Both the position numbers and the translations under genes were made by a program. A DNA stretch of 62,599 bases, from positions 1 through 62,599 of the forward strand of contig VGZO01000025.1 in the NCBI GenBank assembly GCA_016872555.1, read 5' to 3'. Of this stretch, positions 8,722 through 17,746 are shown piece after piece. Below the pieces are notes generated by a model. It ran no database searches, was not told the DNA's origin, and saw only the letters and a list, made by a program, of their open reading frames with translations. Every line of letters starts with the position of its first letter. Position 1 is the first letter of the stretch. Origin of the DNA: Planctomycetota bacterium. GTDB lineage: Bacteria > Planctomycetota > Planctomycetia > Pirellulales > UBA1268.

Positions 8722-9867
8722 TCAGGCATCGTCCCACTCCATCCAGGCCTCGTCGGCGAGGCCGAACGCCATCGTCATGCCGGCCCCGCCGAGGCCGGTG
8801 ACCAGGTGCACACCGGGCAGCGGCTCGGCGCGCCATTCACACGCGCCGGGAAGCTTGGCATAGAACCCGTGCCAGCGCGCGGCGATCGACCACTCGGGGA
8901 GGCGGTAGGCGCGCGACAGCTCGCGGAGGATGAGCGACTCGACCACGTCGGTATCGAACGGCTCGATGGCCGCGTCGTAGTGGTGGGAATCGCCGAGGAT
9001 CACCTCCCCCGTACCGGTCTGGGAGACCATCACGTGGATCCCGTGGAGGTCGAGCTCCGGCGTCTCGCGCGCGATCCGGGCCCGCAGCGCCGGCAGGCTC
9101 GGGCAGCCGGCGAAGCTCGCGTAGTGCCGGAGCGTCAGCCCACTGGCGAGGTGGCAGCCGGCCCGCCAGCCGTCCGGCTGGGCGACGGTGCGCAGCATCT
9201 GTAGCTTGCACAGCGTGAGCCCGGCGGCGGCAAGCTCGCGCGGAAACAGGGTTTCCAGGTCGGCACCGCCGGCGACGATGGCGCGGTCGCAGGACAGCCG
9301 CTCGCCGGCCGCAGTCTCGACGACGACCGCGCGGTCGCGCTCGATCCGCGTCACGGCGGTGGCGAACCGGCATTCGATTCCGTACCGTGCCGCGAGCCAG
9401 CCGGGCAGCGCCCGGATCGCCTCCGGCGGATCGACGGCGCACTCGGCGGGGCTCCACAGGCCGCAGCGCAGCCCGGCCGGATTGGCGGCCGGCGTTCGTT
9501 CGAGCACCGCGGCGGCCGACAGCAGCCGGCACTCGATCCCCACGTCGGGTGCGCGTGCCGCGAATTCCTCGACGACGGCGGCCTCGTCGTCGCGGTGGGC
9601 GAGGTGGAGCGAGCCGCAGGGGTCGATCCAGAACCCCGCGCCCTGCGCCGCCTCGAGCCACCGCGCCCGGCTGCGGAGCGCCGTCGCGTGCGGAGCGCCC
9701 GCCGGCTGGCCGATCGGCCACACCATGCCGAAATTGCGGATCGATGCTCCGGCGGCGCGGGGGGAGCGCTCAAGGAGCGTCACCCGGTGGCCGCGCAGCG
9801 CCGCCATCCAGGCATGGGCCAGGCCGACGATCCCCGCGCCGACGACCACGACATGGCTGGTGGGCAT
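8722..9867 (-). CDS. FAD-dependent aminophosphonate oxidase (HpnW/TIGR03364 type)
   Basis: This 381-residue protein belongs to the D-amino-acid-oxidase-like (DAO) family. The N-terminus has the dinucleotide motif V-V-G-A-G-I-V-G-L-A. The FAD-contact segment is R-S-P-R-A-A-G-A-S-I-R-N-F-G-M-V-W, whose R-N-F-G-M pattern marks the TIGR03364 branch, a group found next to phosphonatases. The C-terminus has T-G-L-G-G-A-G-M-T-M-A-F-G. The family is proposed to oxidise an aminophosphonate related to 2-aminoethylphosphonate, yielding phosphonoacetaldehyde for phnX. It is the first gene of the minus-strand unit and faces the DUF5690 gene across about 160 bp. I chose the inner ATG because the flavin motif then begins near residue 6; a start at 9912 is possible. 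Confidence 0.85.
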   Translation of the reverse strand: MPTSHVVVVGAGIVGLAHAWMAALRGHRVTLLERSPRAAGASIRNFGMVWPIGQPAGAPHATALRSRARWLEAAQGAGFWIDPCGSLHLAHRDDEAAVVEEFAARAPDVGIECRLLSAAAVLERTPAANPAGLRCGLWSPAECAVDPPEAIRALPGWLAARYGIECRFATAVTRIERDRAVVVETAAGERLSCDRAIVAGGADLETLFPRELAAAGLTLCKLQMLRTVAQPDGWRAGCHLASGLTLRHYASFAGCPSLPALRARIARETPELDLHGIHVMVSQTGTGEVILGDSHHYDAAIEPFDTDVVESLILRELSRAYRLPEWSIAARWHGFYAKLPGACEWRAEPLPGVHLVTGLGGAGMTMAFGLADEAWMEWDDA

Positions 9868-10027
9868 CGGGCGACCGCCGGGTGGGAAGGGCACGCGCCC
9901 CACGCGGGGCACGCCGCTGATCGTGACCGCGCGCCGGGCGGACGTTCAAGGCCAGCGGTGCCGCACGGGGTTGGTATGCTCTCGCCGCCGCGCGGTCGCC
10001 GCGCGGCTGTCCCGGGGAATCCCGCCG

Positions 10028-11332
10028 ATGGCCGCGCCTGCCGCTCTCCCGCCGGCCCCGGGCCCGTCGTCGCGGCTGGCGACGGCGCTGTGGACCGCGG
10101 CGGCGGCGTTCGGGACCTACTTCTGCATGTACGCGTTCCGCAAGCCGTTCACGGCGGCGGCGTACGAAGAGACGTACGGCGGCGTCGATTTCAAGACGAT
10201 CCTCGTCACCGCGCAGGTGATCGGCTACACGCTCTCCAAGTTCGTCGGCATCCGGATCGTGGCCGAGTGGCCGCGCGGGAGGCGCGCGGCGGGGATCGTG
10301 ATCCTGATCGCGGCGGCCGAGGCGGCGCTGGTCGCGTTCGCCGTCGTGCCACGCCCCTGGAACGCGCTGTGCCTGGTGGCCAACGGCCTGCCGCTGGGGA
10401 TGGTGTTCGGACTCGTCCTCGGCTGCCTCGAGGGGCGGCGCGAGACCGAGGCCTTGGCGGCGGGGCTGTGCGCCAGCTTCATCCTCGCCGGCGGCGTGAT
10501 GAAGTCGGTCGGGGCGTGGCTGTTGTCGCGCGGGGTGAGCGAGACCTGGATGCCGGCCGCCGCCGGGGGGCTGTTCCTCGTCCCGCTGGTGGGGTTCGCG
10601 GCGCTGCTGGCGCGCGTGCCGCCGCCGACGGCGGCCGACGAGGCGGCGCGGGCGCCGCGGGCGCCGCTCGACCGCGCCGGGCGCCGGGCGCTGGCCGGCC
10701 GCCATGCGACGGGGCTGGTGCTCGTGGTCGTCGTCTACACGCTGGTGACGATCCTCCGCAGCATCCGCGACGACTATGCCCCGGAGCTGTTCCGTGGGCT
10801 GGGCGCGCCGGCGGCGCCGTCGGCGTTCGCGCGCGTCGACATGTGGGTGGCGGCGGGAGCGCTGGTGGTGAGCGGTGCCGGGGTGTTCCTCCGCGACAAC
10901 CGTCGTGCCTTTTTCACGGCGCTGGCGTGGTGCCTGGCCGGGTGCCTGGTGCTCGTCGCTACGGGGCTCGTCGCCCGGTTCGTGCGGTTGCCGGCATTCG
11001 CCTTCATGGTGACGGCGGGGCTGGGGCTGTCGATCCCCTACGTCGTCATCCACACCACCGTCTTCGAGCGGCTCCTCGCGGCGACCCGTGACGTCGGCAA
11101 CATCGGCTTCCTGATGCAGGTCGCCGACGCCTTCGGCTACCTCGGCTACGTCGCGGTGATGCTCGGCCGCGGCTGGCTGGGAAGCCGCGACCCGGAGGCG
11201 CTGGCCGGGTTCTTCGTCGGCGCCTGCACGGTCTGCGGCGCGGCGGGGGCGGTGGCGCTGCTCGCCGCGGCCGCCGCGTTCGCCACCACGCTCCCGGGGC
11301 GCGACGACCGCCCCCCCGCGGCCCATGCCTGA
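10028..11332 (+). CDS. DUF5690 multi-spanning membrane protein, putative phosphonate-island transporter
   Basis: This is a 434-residue protein with about 12 hydrophobic segments and MFS-like organisation. The block F-G-T-Y-F-C-M-Y-A-F-R-K-P-F-T-A-A near residue 30, and G-Y-T-L-S-K-F-V-G-I-R near 70, are the hallmark of DUF5690 proteins. A charged cytoplasmic loop (about 205-225) divides two halves. It begins a plus-strand unit divergent from hpnW and overlaps the next gene (HpnZ-type dehydrogenase) by 8 bp, which implies translational coupling. From this context, uptake or export of a phosphonate or its breakdown product is the inferred role. Transport by this family has not been shown as far as I know. 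Confidence 0.83.
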   Translation: MAAPAALPPAPGPSSRLATALWTAAAAFGTYFCMYAFRKPFTAAAYEETYGGVDFKTILVTAQVIGYTLSKFVGIRIVAEWPRGRRAAGIVILIAAAEAALVAFAVVPRPWNALCLVANGLPLGMVFGLVLGCLEGRRETEALAAGLCASFILAGGVMKSVGAWLLSRGVSETWMPAAAGGLFLVPLVGFAALLARVPPPTAADEAARAPRAPLDRAGRRALAGRHATGLVLVVVVYTLVTILRSIRDDYAPELFRGLGAPAAPSAFARVDMWVAAGALVVSGAGVFLRDNRRAFFTALAWCLAGCLVLVATGLVARFVRLPAFAFMVTAGLGLSIPYVVIHTTVFERLLAATRDVGNIGFLMQVADAFGYLGYVAVMLGRGWLGSRDPEALAGFFVGACTVCGAAGAVALLAAAAAFATTLPGRDDRPPAAHA

Positions 11333-12404
11333 ATCGACGCTGGCCTTGTTCTCGGGCACGCCGGGCGAACTGTCGCTCGAGCGCCGCCCGTTCCCCGTCC
11401 CCGGCCCCGGCGAGATCCTCGTCCGCGTCCTCGGCTGCACGCTGTGTGGCAGCGACCTCCACACCGTCGCCGGCCGGCGGAGCGTGGCGGTGCCGACGGT
11501 CCTCGGCCACGAGATCGTCGGCGAAGTCGCCGCCTTCGGCCCCGGCGCCCCGCGCCACGACATCGCCGGCACACTGCTCGCCGAGGGCACGGCGATCACC
11601 TGGGCGATCGTCGCCGGCTGTGGCGAGTGTTTCTATTGCACCCACGACCTGTGGCCGAAGTGCGAGCGCGGCGTGAAATACGGCCACGAACGCGTCGAGG
11701 CGGGAATCGAGTTCCGCGGCGGACTGGCCGAGCACTGCCTCCTCGTGCCGGGGACGGCGATCGTCGCCCTTCCCGCCGGGATGGCGCTCGAGGTCGCCTG
11801 CCCGGCCAACTGCGCCACCGCGACGGTCGTCGCCGCGCTCGAGGCGGCCGGGGACCTTTCCGGGGCGTGTGTCGCGATCCTCGGCGCCGGGCTGCTCGGG
11901 CTCACCGCGGCGGCGCTGGCGCAGGCGCGCGGGGCCCGCGACGTGATCGTCGTCGACACCCGCGCGGGGCGCGCGGCGCGGGCCGCGGAGTTCGGTGCGA
12001 CCGCGGTCGGGGCACCGGGCGACCTGCCCGGGCTGGTCGCCGCGGCGACGGCGGGCCGCGGTGCCGACGTGCTCCTCGAGCTCACCGGCGCGACCGCGGC
12101 GCTCGCGGGGGCCTGGGAGCAGGTCCGGGTCGGTGGCACGATCCTCCTGGTCGGCGCGGTCTCGCCCGGGGCGCCGTGGGCAATCGTGCCGGAGCGGATC
12201 GTACGCCGAGCGCTTTCGATCCGCGGGATCCACAACTACTCGCCGCGCCACCTCGCCGCGGCGGTGGCGTTTCTCGCCACCGCCCAGGACCGGCATCCGT
12301 TCGCCAGCCTCGTCTCGGCCTGGTATCCGCTCGCCGACGTCACGGCCGCGTTCAGCGCCGCCGCCGCCGGCAGCCACGTCCGCGTCGGCATCCGTCCCGG
12401 GTGA
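11325..12404 (+). CDS. Phosphonate-catabolism-associated alcohol dehydrogenase (HpnZ type)
   Basis: This is a 359-residue zinc-dependent medium-chain dehydrogenase. The catalytic zinc ligands lie in C-T-L-C-G-S-D-L-H and G-H-E. The structural-zinc loop has C-G-E-C-F-Y-C-T-H-D-L-W-P-K-C-E-R, followed by V-K-Y-G-H-E, which together with W-A-I-V-A-G-C identifies the TIGR03366 branch repeatedly found with phosphonate genes. The coenzyme site is L-G-A-G-L-L-G-L near residue 187. The substrate is unknown; candidates are a hydroxyphosphonate or an alcohol released by C-P cleavage. The ATG overlaps the end of the DUF5690 gene. Confidence 0.88.
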   Translation: MPESTLALFSGTPGELSLERRPFPVPGPGEILVRVLGCTLCGSDLHTVAGRRSVAVPTVLGHEIVGEVAAFGPGAPRHDIAGTLLAEGTAITWAIVAGCGECFYCTHDLWPKCERGVKYGHERVEAGIEFRGGLAEHCLLVPGTAIVALPAGMALEVACPANCATATVVAALEAAGDLSGACVAILGAGLLGLTAAALAQARGARDVIVVDTRAGRAARAAEFGATAVGAPGDLPGLVAAATAGRGADVLLELTGATAALAGAWEQVRVGGTILLVGAVSPGAPWAIVPERIVRRALSIRGIHNYSPRHLAAAVAFLATAQDRHPFASLVSAWYPLADVTAAFSAAAAGSHVRVGIRPG

Positions 12405-12815
12405 GTCCGCGGCGCGTGCCGTCTGCGTTTCCGGACACGGCCTCGAGCCACAACCGCGCCGGCGACCGCCGAGGTGGCGATGGCTGAGCTGGCGATGGTC
12501 GAGTTGGGGCGATCGCCGTGAAATCCATGGCGCCGTGCGTCCGTCAGGATGGTAAGATCGTCATGACGTGGCCACCACGCCGCGGCCCCGAAAGACCGCG
12601 TCCAAGCCGACACGCGGCCGAAACAGTCCGCCCCCGAACAGGGACCCGCGAAGCCCCTCCGCCGTCGCCCTCGCATCGGCCCGTCGCAACTGCATGCGGG
12701 TCGATGCGAGGGCAGAGGCGCGGGGGGCGTCCCCCTCTGTCGAGCCCGAGCTGAGGTTTGTGTGGACCGACAGCCCACGAATCTCACGGTTCAATCGGTG
12801 CAGTTGAGGTGTTGC
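12405..12815. other. Intergenic region without a recognisable gene
   Basis: The 411 bp ahead of the PSD1 gene contain only short, arginine- and proline-rich frames on both strands that look like chance frames of GC-rich DNA. I see no hairpin with a T tract and no tRNA. It should hold the promoter and leader of the PSD1/DUF1501 unit, but I cannot place a confident -35/-10. Confidence 0.4.
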
Positions 12816-15746
12816 ATGCCCACATCGCGCCACAGCGAGCGATACGCAGCGTGGGCAGCAGTGCTGGCCGCAGCGCTGTCGATCCCGGCTCCGGCGCCCG
12901 CGTCCGACGGCGAGGCGTTTTTCGAGCGCGAGGTGCGCCCGCTCCTCGCCTCGCGGTGCCTCGGCTGCCACGGCGGTGACAAGGCGGGGGGCGGATTGTC
13001 GCTCGGGTCGCGCGCCGGCTGGGAGGCCGGGGGAGAGCAGGGGCCGGCGATCGTGCCCGGCGATCCGGATGCGTCGCTGCTCTTCCGGGCCGTCAGCGGT
13101 GCCGATCCCGACTGGCGGATGCCCCCTCCCGACCATGGTCCGCCCCTGGCGCCCGCCGAGGTCGCGGTCTTCAGGGAGTGGATCCGCCGCGGTGCCCCCG
13201 ATCCGCGTGTCGGCGCGGCCACGCTCGGCGGCATGGATCGCGACGAGGCGGCGGCGTGGTGGGCGTTTCGGCCGCTGCCGGAGGCGACCCGGCTCCCGAC
13301 GCCCGACGAGATAGACGCCCTCCTCGGGGCGGCGCTCGCCGAGCGCGGCATCGAACCGGCCGGGCCGGCCGACGACCGAACGTTCATCCGCCGGGCGACC
13401 TACGACCTCACCGGGCTGCCGCCTTCGCCGGAGGAGGTCGAGGCGTTCGTCGCCGACGGCGCCGCCGACAAGGACGCCCGGCTCGTCGAGCGGCTCCTCG
13501 CGTCACCCGACCAGGGCGTCCACCAGGGGCGCCGCTGGCTCGACGTCGTCCGCTACGCCGACACCGCCGGCGAGAACACCGACCGCCCGCTGCCCCACGC
13601 CTGGCGCTACCGCAACTGGGTGTTCGACGCCTTCACGGCCGACCTCCCCTATCCCGACTTCGTCCGCCTCCAGCTCGCCGGCGACCTGATCCCGGCGGCC
13701 GCACGCTCCGGCCGCAACGACGGCATCGTCGCCACCGGCTACCTGGCGATCGCGCGCCGCTTCGGCCACGACATCGACAAGGACATCCACCTCACGCACG
13801 AGGACGTCATCGACACCCTCGGCAAGACGTTCCTCGGCCTCTCCACCGGCTGCGCCCGCTGCCACGACCACAAGTACGACGCGATCTCGGCACACGACTA
13901 CTACGCCCTGGCGGGGATCTTCGCCAGCACGCGCTTCGCGTTCCCGGGCTGCGAGCCGAAGGGGCAGCCGCGCGACCTCGTGCCGCTCGAGCCCGAGCCC
14001 GACCTGGCCGCCGCCCACGCCGCGTGGCAGGAGCGCGTCGCCCTGCGCGACGCCGAACGCGCCCGCCGCGACGCCGTCGCCTCGCGCGCGAAGCTCGGCG
14101 AAGCGGCACGCGAGGACGCCCGGGTGCTCGCCGCCGGAACGGTGGCGGAGGGGGAGAGCGTGGCGCTCGCCGCCGCGGGGCCGATCGACGTCGCACTCGG
14201 CGCCGGGCAGGTCGTCGTGCTCGCGGTGGCCGCCGGCGGCAACCACGGCGCCGACAGCACGCTGGTCGAGCTTTCGATCCGATCTGGCGACGGCGCCGGC
14301 GTCTGGAGCACGGCCGACGTCGTGCCGCGGCTGGTGACCGCCAACCCCCTCGTCGCCGGCGGTGCCACCTGGTGTTTCCTCGAGCGGTCGGCCGAGGGAC
14401 CGGCGTTCCTCGGCGAGCGGCGCGACGAGATCGACGGCAAGCCGGCGCTGGCGGCGTGGCGGAGCGGCGACGTGCCCAGCGTGTTTGCCAACTCGGCCGC
14501 CGAGCCGGTCACGGTCTGGACGACGCTGCCGGCGGCGGCGCTGTTCGTCCATCCCGGTCCCGACCGCGAGGCGCTTCTGGCATGGATCTGCCCGCGTGAC
14601 GGTACCTACCGCATCGAGGGGCGCGTCGCCGACGCCCATCCGGCCGCGCTCGACGGCGTCGCCTTCACGCTCGCCATCGCCGGCGGGACGGGCTACGGAG
14701 CACTGCTCGCCGAGGCAGGGCGCCTCGGCGCCACGCCGCTGCCCGATCCCGGGCCGGAGCCGGTGCTGCCGGTGGCGTACGCCGTCGTCGAGGGCACCGT
14801 CCACGACGCGCCGCTCCACCAGCGCGGCGATCCCGAGAAGCCCGGCCCCGCCGTGGCGCGCCGCTGGCTCGAGGTGTTTGGCGGCACGCCGGTCGGTGCC
14901 GACGGGGGCAGCGGTCGCCGGGCGCTTGCCGAGTGGGTGGCGACTTCCCCGCTCGCGTCGCGCGTGATCGTCAACCGGGTCTGGCAGTGGCACTTCGGCA
15001 CGGGGATCGTCGCCACCGCCAACGACTTCGGCGCCCGGGGAACGCCGCCGACCCACCCCCAATTGCTCGATCGCCTCGCGGCGGGGTTCGTCGCCGCAGG
15101 CGGACGGGTGAAGTCGCTGCACCGCGCGATCATGGCGACGCGTGCCTACCGCCGGGCGAGCACCGTCGGGCCGCACCTCCTCGAGGCCGATCCCGGCGCC
15201 CGGTGGCTGTCGCGGTTCCCGCGCCGCCGGCTTCGTGCCGAGGAGATCCGCGACAGCCTGCTTCTGGCCGCGGGGGAGATCGACAGCGCGCCGGCCGAGG
15301 CCCATCCCTTTCCCCCCGAGGCGACCTGGAACTTCACGCAGCACGGTCCGTTCGCGGCGGTCTACGAGACGACCAAGCGCAGCGCCTACCTGATGGTCCA
15401 GCGGCAGCGGCGTCATCCTTTCCTGGCGCTGTTCGACGGCGCCGATCCCAACGCCACGACGCCGTCGCGGCAGACGACGACCGTCCCCACGCAGGCGCTG
15501 TACTTCCTCAACGATCCGTTCTTCCACCGCCGGGCTGACGCGTTCGCCTTGCGCCTCGGTGCGCTTGCCGATCCGGCGGCGCGGATCGTCGCCGGCTACC
15601 GGATCGCTTTCCAGCGATCGCCGACGGCGATCGAGGCCGACCGGGCCGCCGGTTTTCTCGCCGCCTATCCCGGCGGCGACGAACAGCGCCTCGCTGCCTG
15701 GGCACGCGTCCTCCTGGCGAGCAACGAGTTCCTCCACGTCGACTGA
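12816..15746 (+). CDS. PSCyt1/DUF1549/DUF1553 c-type cytochrome (PSD1 family)
   Basis: This 976-residue secreted protein has the planctomycete-specific domain order. A signal peptide covers residues 1-30 (A-A-W-A-A-V-L-A-A-A-L-S then A-P-A-S). A PSCyt1 cytochrome domain follows with the haem motif C-L-G-C-H at 48-52. DUF1549 comes next (R-R-A-T-Y-D-L-T-G-L-P-P-S) with a second haem-like motif C-A-R-C-H-D-H-K-Y. A lectin-like insert occupies the middle, and DUF1553 closes (V-I-V-N-R-V-W-Q-W-H-F-G-T-G-I and R-Q-T-T-T-V-P-T-Q-A-L). The exact substrate is unknown; the family is thought to act on polysaccharides outside the cytoplasm, with electron transfer through the haem. It sits 10 bp before a DUF1501 gene, its standard partner. 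I start at an ATG just before the signal peptide, not at an in-frame codon 18 residues upstream. Confidence 0.92.
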   Translation: MPTSRHSERYAAWAAVLAAALSIPAPAPASDGEAFFEREVRPLLASRCLGCHGGDKAGGGLSLGSRAGWEAGGEQGPAIVPGDPDASLLFRAVSGADPDWRMPPPDHGPPLAPAEVAVFREWIRRGAPDPRVGAATLGGMDRDEAAAWWAFRPLPEATRLPTPDEIDALLGAALAERGIEPAGPADDRTFIRRATYDLTGLPPSPEEVEAFVADGAADKDARLVERLLASPDQGVHQGRRWLDVVRYADTAGENTDRPLPHAWRYRNWVFDAFTADLPYPDFVRLQLAGDLIPAAARSGRNDGIVATGYLAIARRFGHDIDKDIHLTHEDVIDTLGKTFLGLSTGCARCHDHKYDAISAHDYYALAGIFASTRFAFPGCEPKGQPRDLVPLEPEPDLAAAHAAWQERVALRDAERARRDAVASRAKLGEAAREDARVLAAGTVAEGESVALAAAGPIDVALGAGQVVVLAVAAGGNHGADSTLVELSIRSGDGAGVWSTADVVPRLVTANPLVAGGATWCFLERSAEGPAFLGERRDEIDGKPALAAWRSGDVPSVFANSAAEPVTVWTTLPAAALFVHPGPDREALLAWICPRDGTYRIEGRVADAHPAALDGVAFTLAIAGGTGYGALLAEAGRLGATPLPDPGPEPVLPVAYAVVEGTVHDAPLHQRGDPEKPGPAVARRWLEVFGGTPVGADGGSGRRALAEWVATSPLASRVIVNRVWQWHFGTGIVATANDFGARGTPPTHPQLLDRLAAGFVAAGGRVKSLHRAIMATRAYRRASTVGPHLLEADPGARWLSRFPRRRLRAEEIRDSLLLAAGEIDSAPAEAHPFPPEATWNFTQHGPFAAVYETTKRSAYLMVQRQRRHPFLALFDGADPNATTPSRQTTTVPTQALYFLNDPFFHRRADAFALRLGALADPAARIVAGYRIAFQRSPTAIEADRAAGFLAAYPGGDEQRLAAWARVLLASNEFLHVD

Positions 15747-15756
15747 ACGGCGCGCC

Positions 15757-17178
15757 ATGTCCCGATCCCACCGCGATGCCGTCTGGACACCGGGAAACCG
15801 CGCCGGACGGCGCACCGTGCTCCGTTCGGCGGTCGCCGGATCGCTCCTCATGCCCGGGATCGTGCGGCACCTGCTCGCCGACGCCGGCGATCCGCTGGCG
15901 CCTCACGCACCGCACTTCGCCCCTCGGGCCAAGCGCGTGATCTTCCTGTTCATGACCGGCGGGGTGTCGCATGTCGACACGTTCGATCCCAAGCCGACGC
16001 TGTCGCGCGACCATGGCAAGGAGATCAAGGCCGACCACCCCGAGATCAGGGATCGCCCCGGCTACGAGCGGATCTACCTCAAGCGGCCGCAGTGGGAGTT
16101 TTCCCCGCACGGGCACTGCGGCACCGAGGTCAGCACGCTGTTTCCCTGCGTGGCCGAGTGCGTCGACCGGATCGCAGTGGTGCGCTCGATGCACACCTCA
16201 CACTCCAACCACTACAACGCCACGCTCGGGATGCACACCGGGTCGTTCGCCTTCTCGCGGCCGAGCATCGGCTCGTGGGTCAGCTACGGCCTGGGCACCG
16301 AAAACGCCAACCTCCCCGGGTTCGTCGTCATCGCCCCGCGGCAGACCTACGCCGGGACGCAGGTCTACGCCGCCGACTTTCTCCCCGGTGCCCACCAGGG
16401 GACGCTCGTCGTGCCGAGCGCCGAGCCGGTGGCCAACGTCACCCCGCGCGTGCCGGCCGACCGGCAGGCGCTCGAGCTGGCGGCCCTCGAGTCACTCGAC
16501 CGCGACCACCTCGTGGCACGCGGCGGCGACCCGATGCTCGCCGCACGGATGCGCTCGTTCGAAACGGCGTTCGGGATGCAGATGGCCGTGCCCGACGCCT
16601 TCGACCTCGCCGCCGAGGACGACGCGACCCTGGCGCTGTACGGTCTTGCGCGCGGCCAGACGGCCGGCTTCGGCTGGCAGTGCCTGGCGGCCCGGCGCCT
16701 CGTGGAGCGCGGCGTCCGGTTCGTCGAGCTGATCGACACCGGGTCGAGCGACAACTGGGACGCCCACGGCGACATGGCGACCCATGTCGGCCTCGCGAAG
16801 AACGTCGACCGGCCGATCGCCGGCCTGCTCGTCGACCTCGACCGGCGCGGTCTGCTCGACGACACGCTGGTCGTGTGGACGACCGAGTTCGGCCGCACGC
16901 CGTTCAACAACACCGCCGACGCCAAGGGGCGCGAGCACCATCCCTGGGCGTTCTCGTCGTGGCTGGCGGGCGCCGGCGTGAAGCGCGGCATCGTCCACGG
17001 GGCGACCGACGAGCATGGCCTCCGCGCCGTGGAGCAGCCGGTCCACGTCCACGACCTCCACGCCACCATCCTGTGGCTGATGGGGTTCGACCATGAGCGG
17101 CTGACGTTCCGCCACGCCGGCCGCGACTACCGGCTCACCGACGTCCACGGCACGGTGGTCACCGATCTGCTCGCCTGA
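15757..17178 (+). CDS. DUF1501 domain-containing secreted protein
   Basis: This 473-residue protein starts with a twin-arginine-like leader (G-R-R-T-V-L-R-S-A-V-A-G-S-L-L). The DUF1501 blocks follow: I-F-L-F-M-T-G-G-V-S-H-V-D-T-F-D-P-K-P near residue 65, M-H-T-S-H-S-N-H-Y-N-A-T-L near 147, and W-T-T-E-F-G-R-T-P-F-N-N near 370. The fold resembles the sulfatase/alkaline phosphatase superfamily, but no formylglycine-type Cys/Ser motif is evident. DUF1501 proteins are almost always encoded directly after a PSD1-type cytochrome, as here with a 10-bp gap. The pair is thought to work together outside the cytoplasm. The substrate is unknown. Confidence 0.92.
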   Translation: MSRSHRDAVWTPGNRAGRRTVLRSAVAGSLLMPGIVRHLLADAGDPLAPHAPHFAPRAKRVIFLFMTGGVSHVDTFDPKPTLSRDHGKEIKADHPEIRDRPGYERIYLKRPQWEFSPHGHCGTEVSTLFPCVAECVDRIAVVRSMHTSHSNHYNATLGMHTGSFAFSRPSIGSWVSYGLGTENANLPGFVVIAPRQTYAGTQVYAADFLPGAHQGTLVVPSAEPVANVTPRVPADRQALELAALESLDRDHLVARGGDPMLAARMRSFETAFGMQMAVPDAFDLAAEDDATLALYGLARGQTAGFGWQCLAARRLVERGVRFVELIDTGSSDNWDAHGDMATHVGLAKNVDRPIAGLLVDLDRRGLLDDTLVVWTTEFGRTPFNNTADAKGREHHPWAFSSWLAGAGVKRGIVHGATDEHGLRAVEQPVHVHDLHATILWLMGFDHERLTFRHAGRDYRLTDVHGTVVTDLLA

Positions 17179-17179
17179 G

Positions 17180-17727
17180 CAGGTCGCGGGTGCTTCGCCG
17201 TCGTGCCGGGCTTCGAGGAGGCTCAGACCGGCGCGTCGCGGGGCGAAGTACGCCGCTGCAATCGACTCGCAGTCGGGACCGGCGCGGTTCCATTGGTCCT
17301 GGAGCATCTTCCGCGCGTTGCTCGCGCTGTGGACCGATCGGTCGGAAAGGTAGTAGCGCCCCTTGGTGGCGTTGACCTCGTGAAATAGCAGCTTCCGCTG
17401 CCGGAGGCGGGCGGCTTCGACGATCGCCTTGGTGCACGAGAATCGGCCGTTGAAGACCAGGACAGTCGCGGGATCGTGCCGGTCGATCAGCCGATTGGTG
17501 AGCGTAAACGATCGGGCCGCCGCGGTGAGCAGCGCGTCGACCAACGGCCCGTGGGCGTCGAGGTCGGGTGCGAGGTTCTTGCAGTGGAAGATCAGCGACG
17601 ACAGCGCGCCGTAACCGAGTGCGGCACCATCGAGCCGGAACGAGCGCAGATCGTCGGGGGTCGTGATGCCTTTCGAGAACGCTGTCGGAGAGTCGTTCTC
17701 GAGGGTATCCTCCCCACCTCACCCCTT
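17180..17727 (-). pseudogene. Internal fragment of a surface-polysaccharide biosynthesis protein
   Basis: On the minus strand an open frame with no good start encodes F-R-L-D-G-A-A-L-G-Y-G-A-L-S-S-L-I, then V-L-V-F-N-G-R-F-S-C-T-K-A-I-V-E-A-A, L-L-F-H-E-V-N-A-T-K-G-R-Y-Y and S-A-S-N-A-R-K-M-L-Q-D-Q-W. This is the pattern of capsule/surface-carbohydrate synthesis proteins of planctomycetes (N-G-R-F followed by a His-Glu). Both ends are missing: the 5' side begins at a stop codon at about 17727, and the 3' side runs into the end of the DUF1501 gene, where the sequence stops resembling the family. About 180 codons of a gene usually over 400 codons long remain. Confidence 0.6.
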
Positions 17728-17746
17728 GTATCCACGGAACATTCCC

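Noticed and set aside
8703-8729. ATG at 8729 as the phnX start
   Set aside because: Possible, but the ATG at 8702 puts Asp11 and Lys52 at the usual positions and has a better ribosome-binding site.
13503-15851. Long minus-strand frame opposite the PSD1 gene
   Set aside because: Composition-driven antisense frame; the plus strand encodes a complete PSCyt1/DUF1549/DUF1553 protein.
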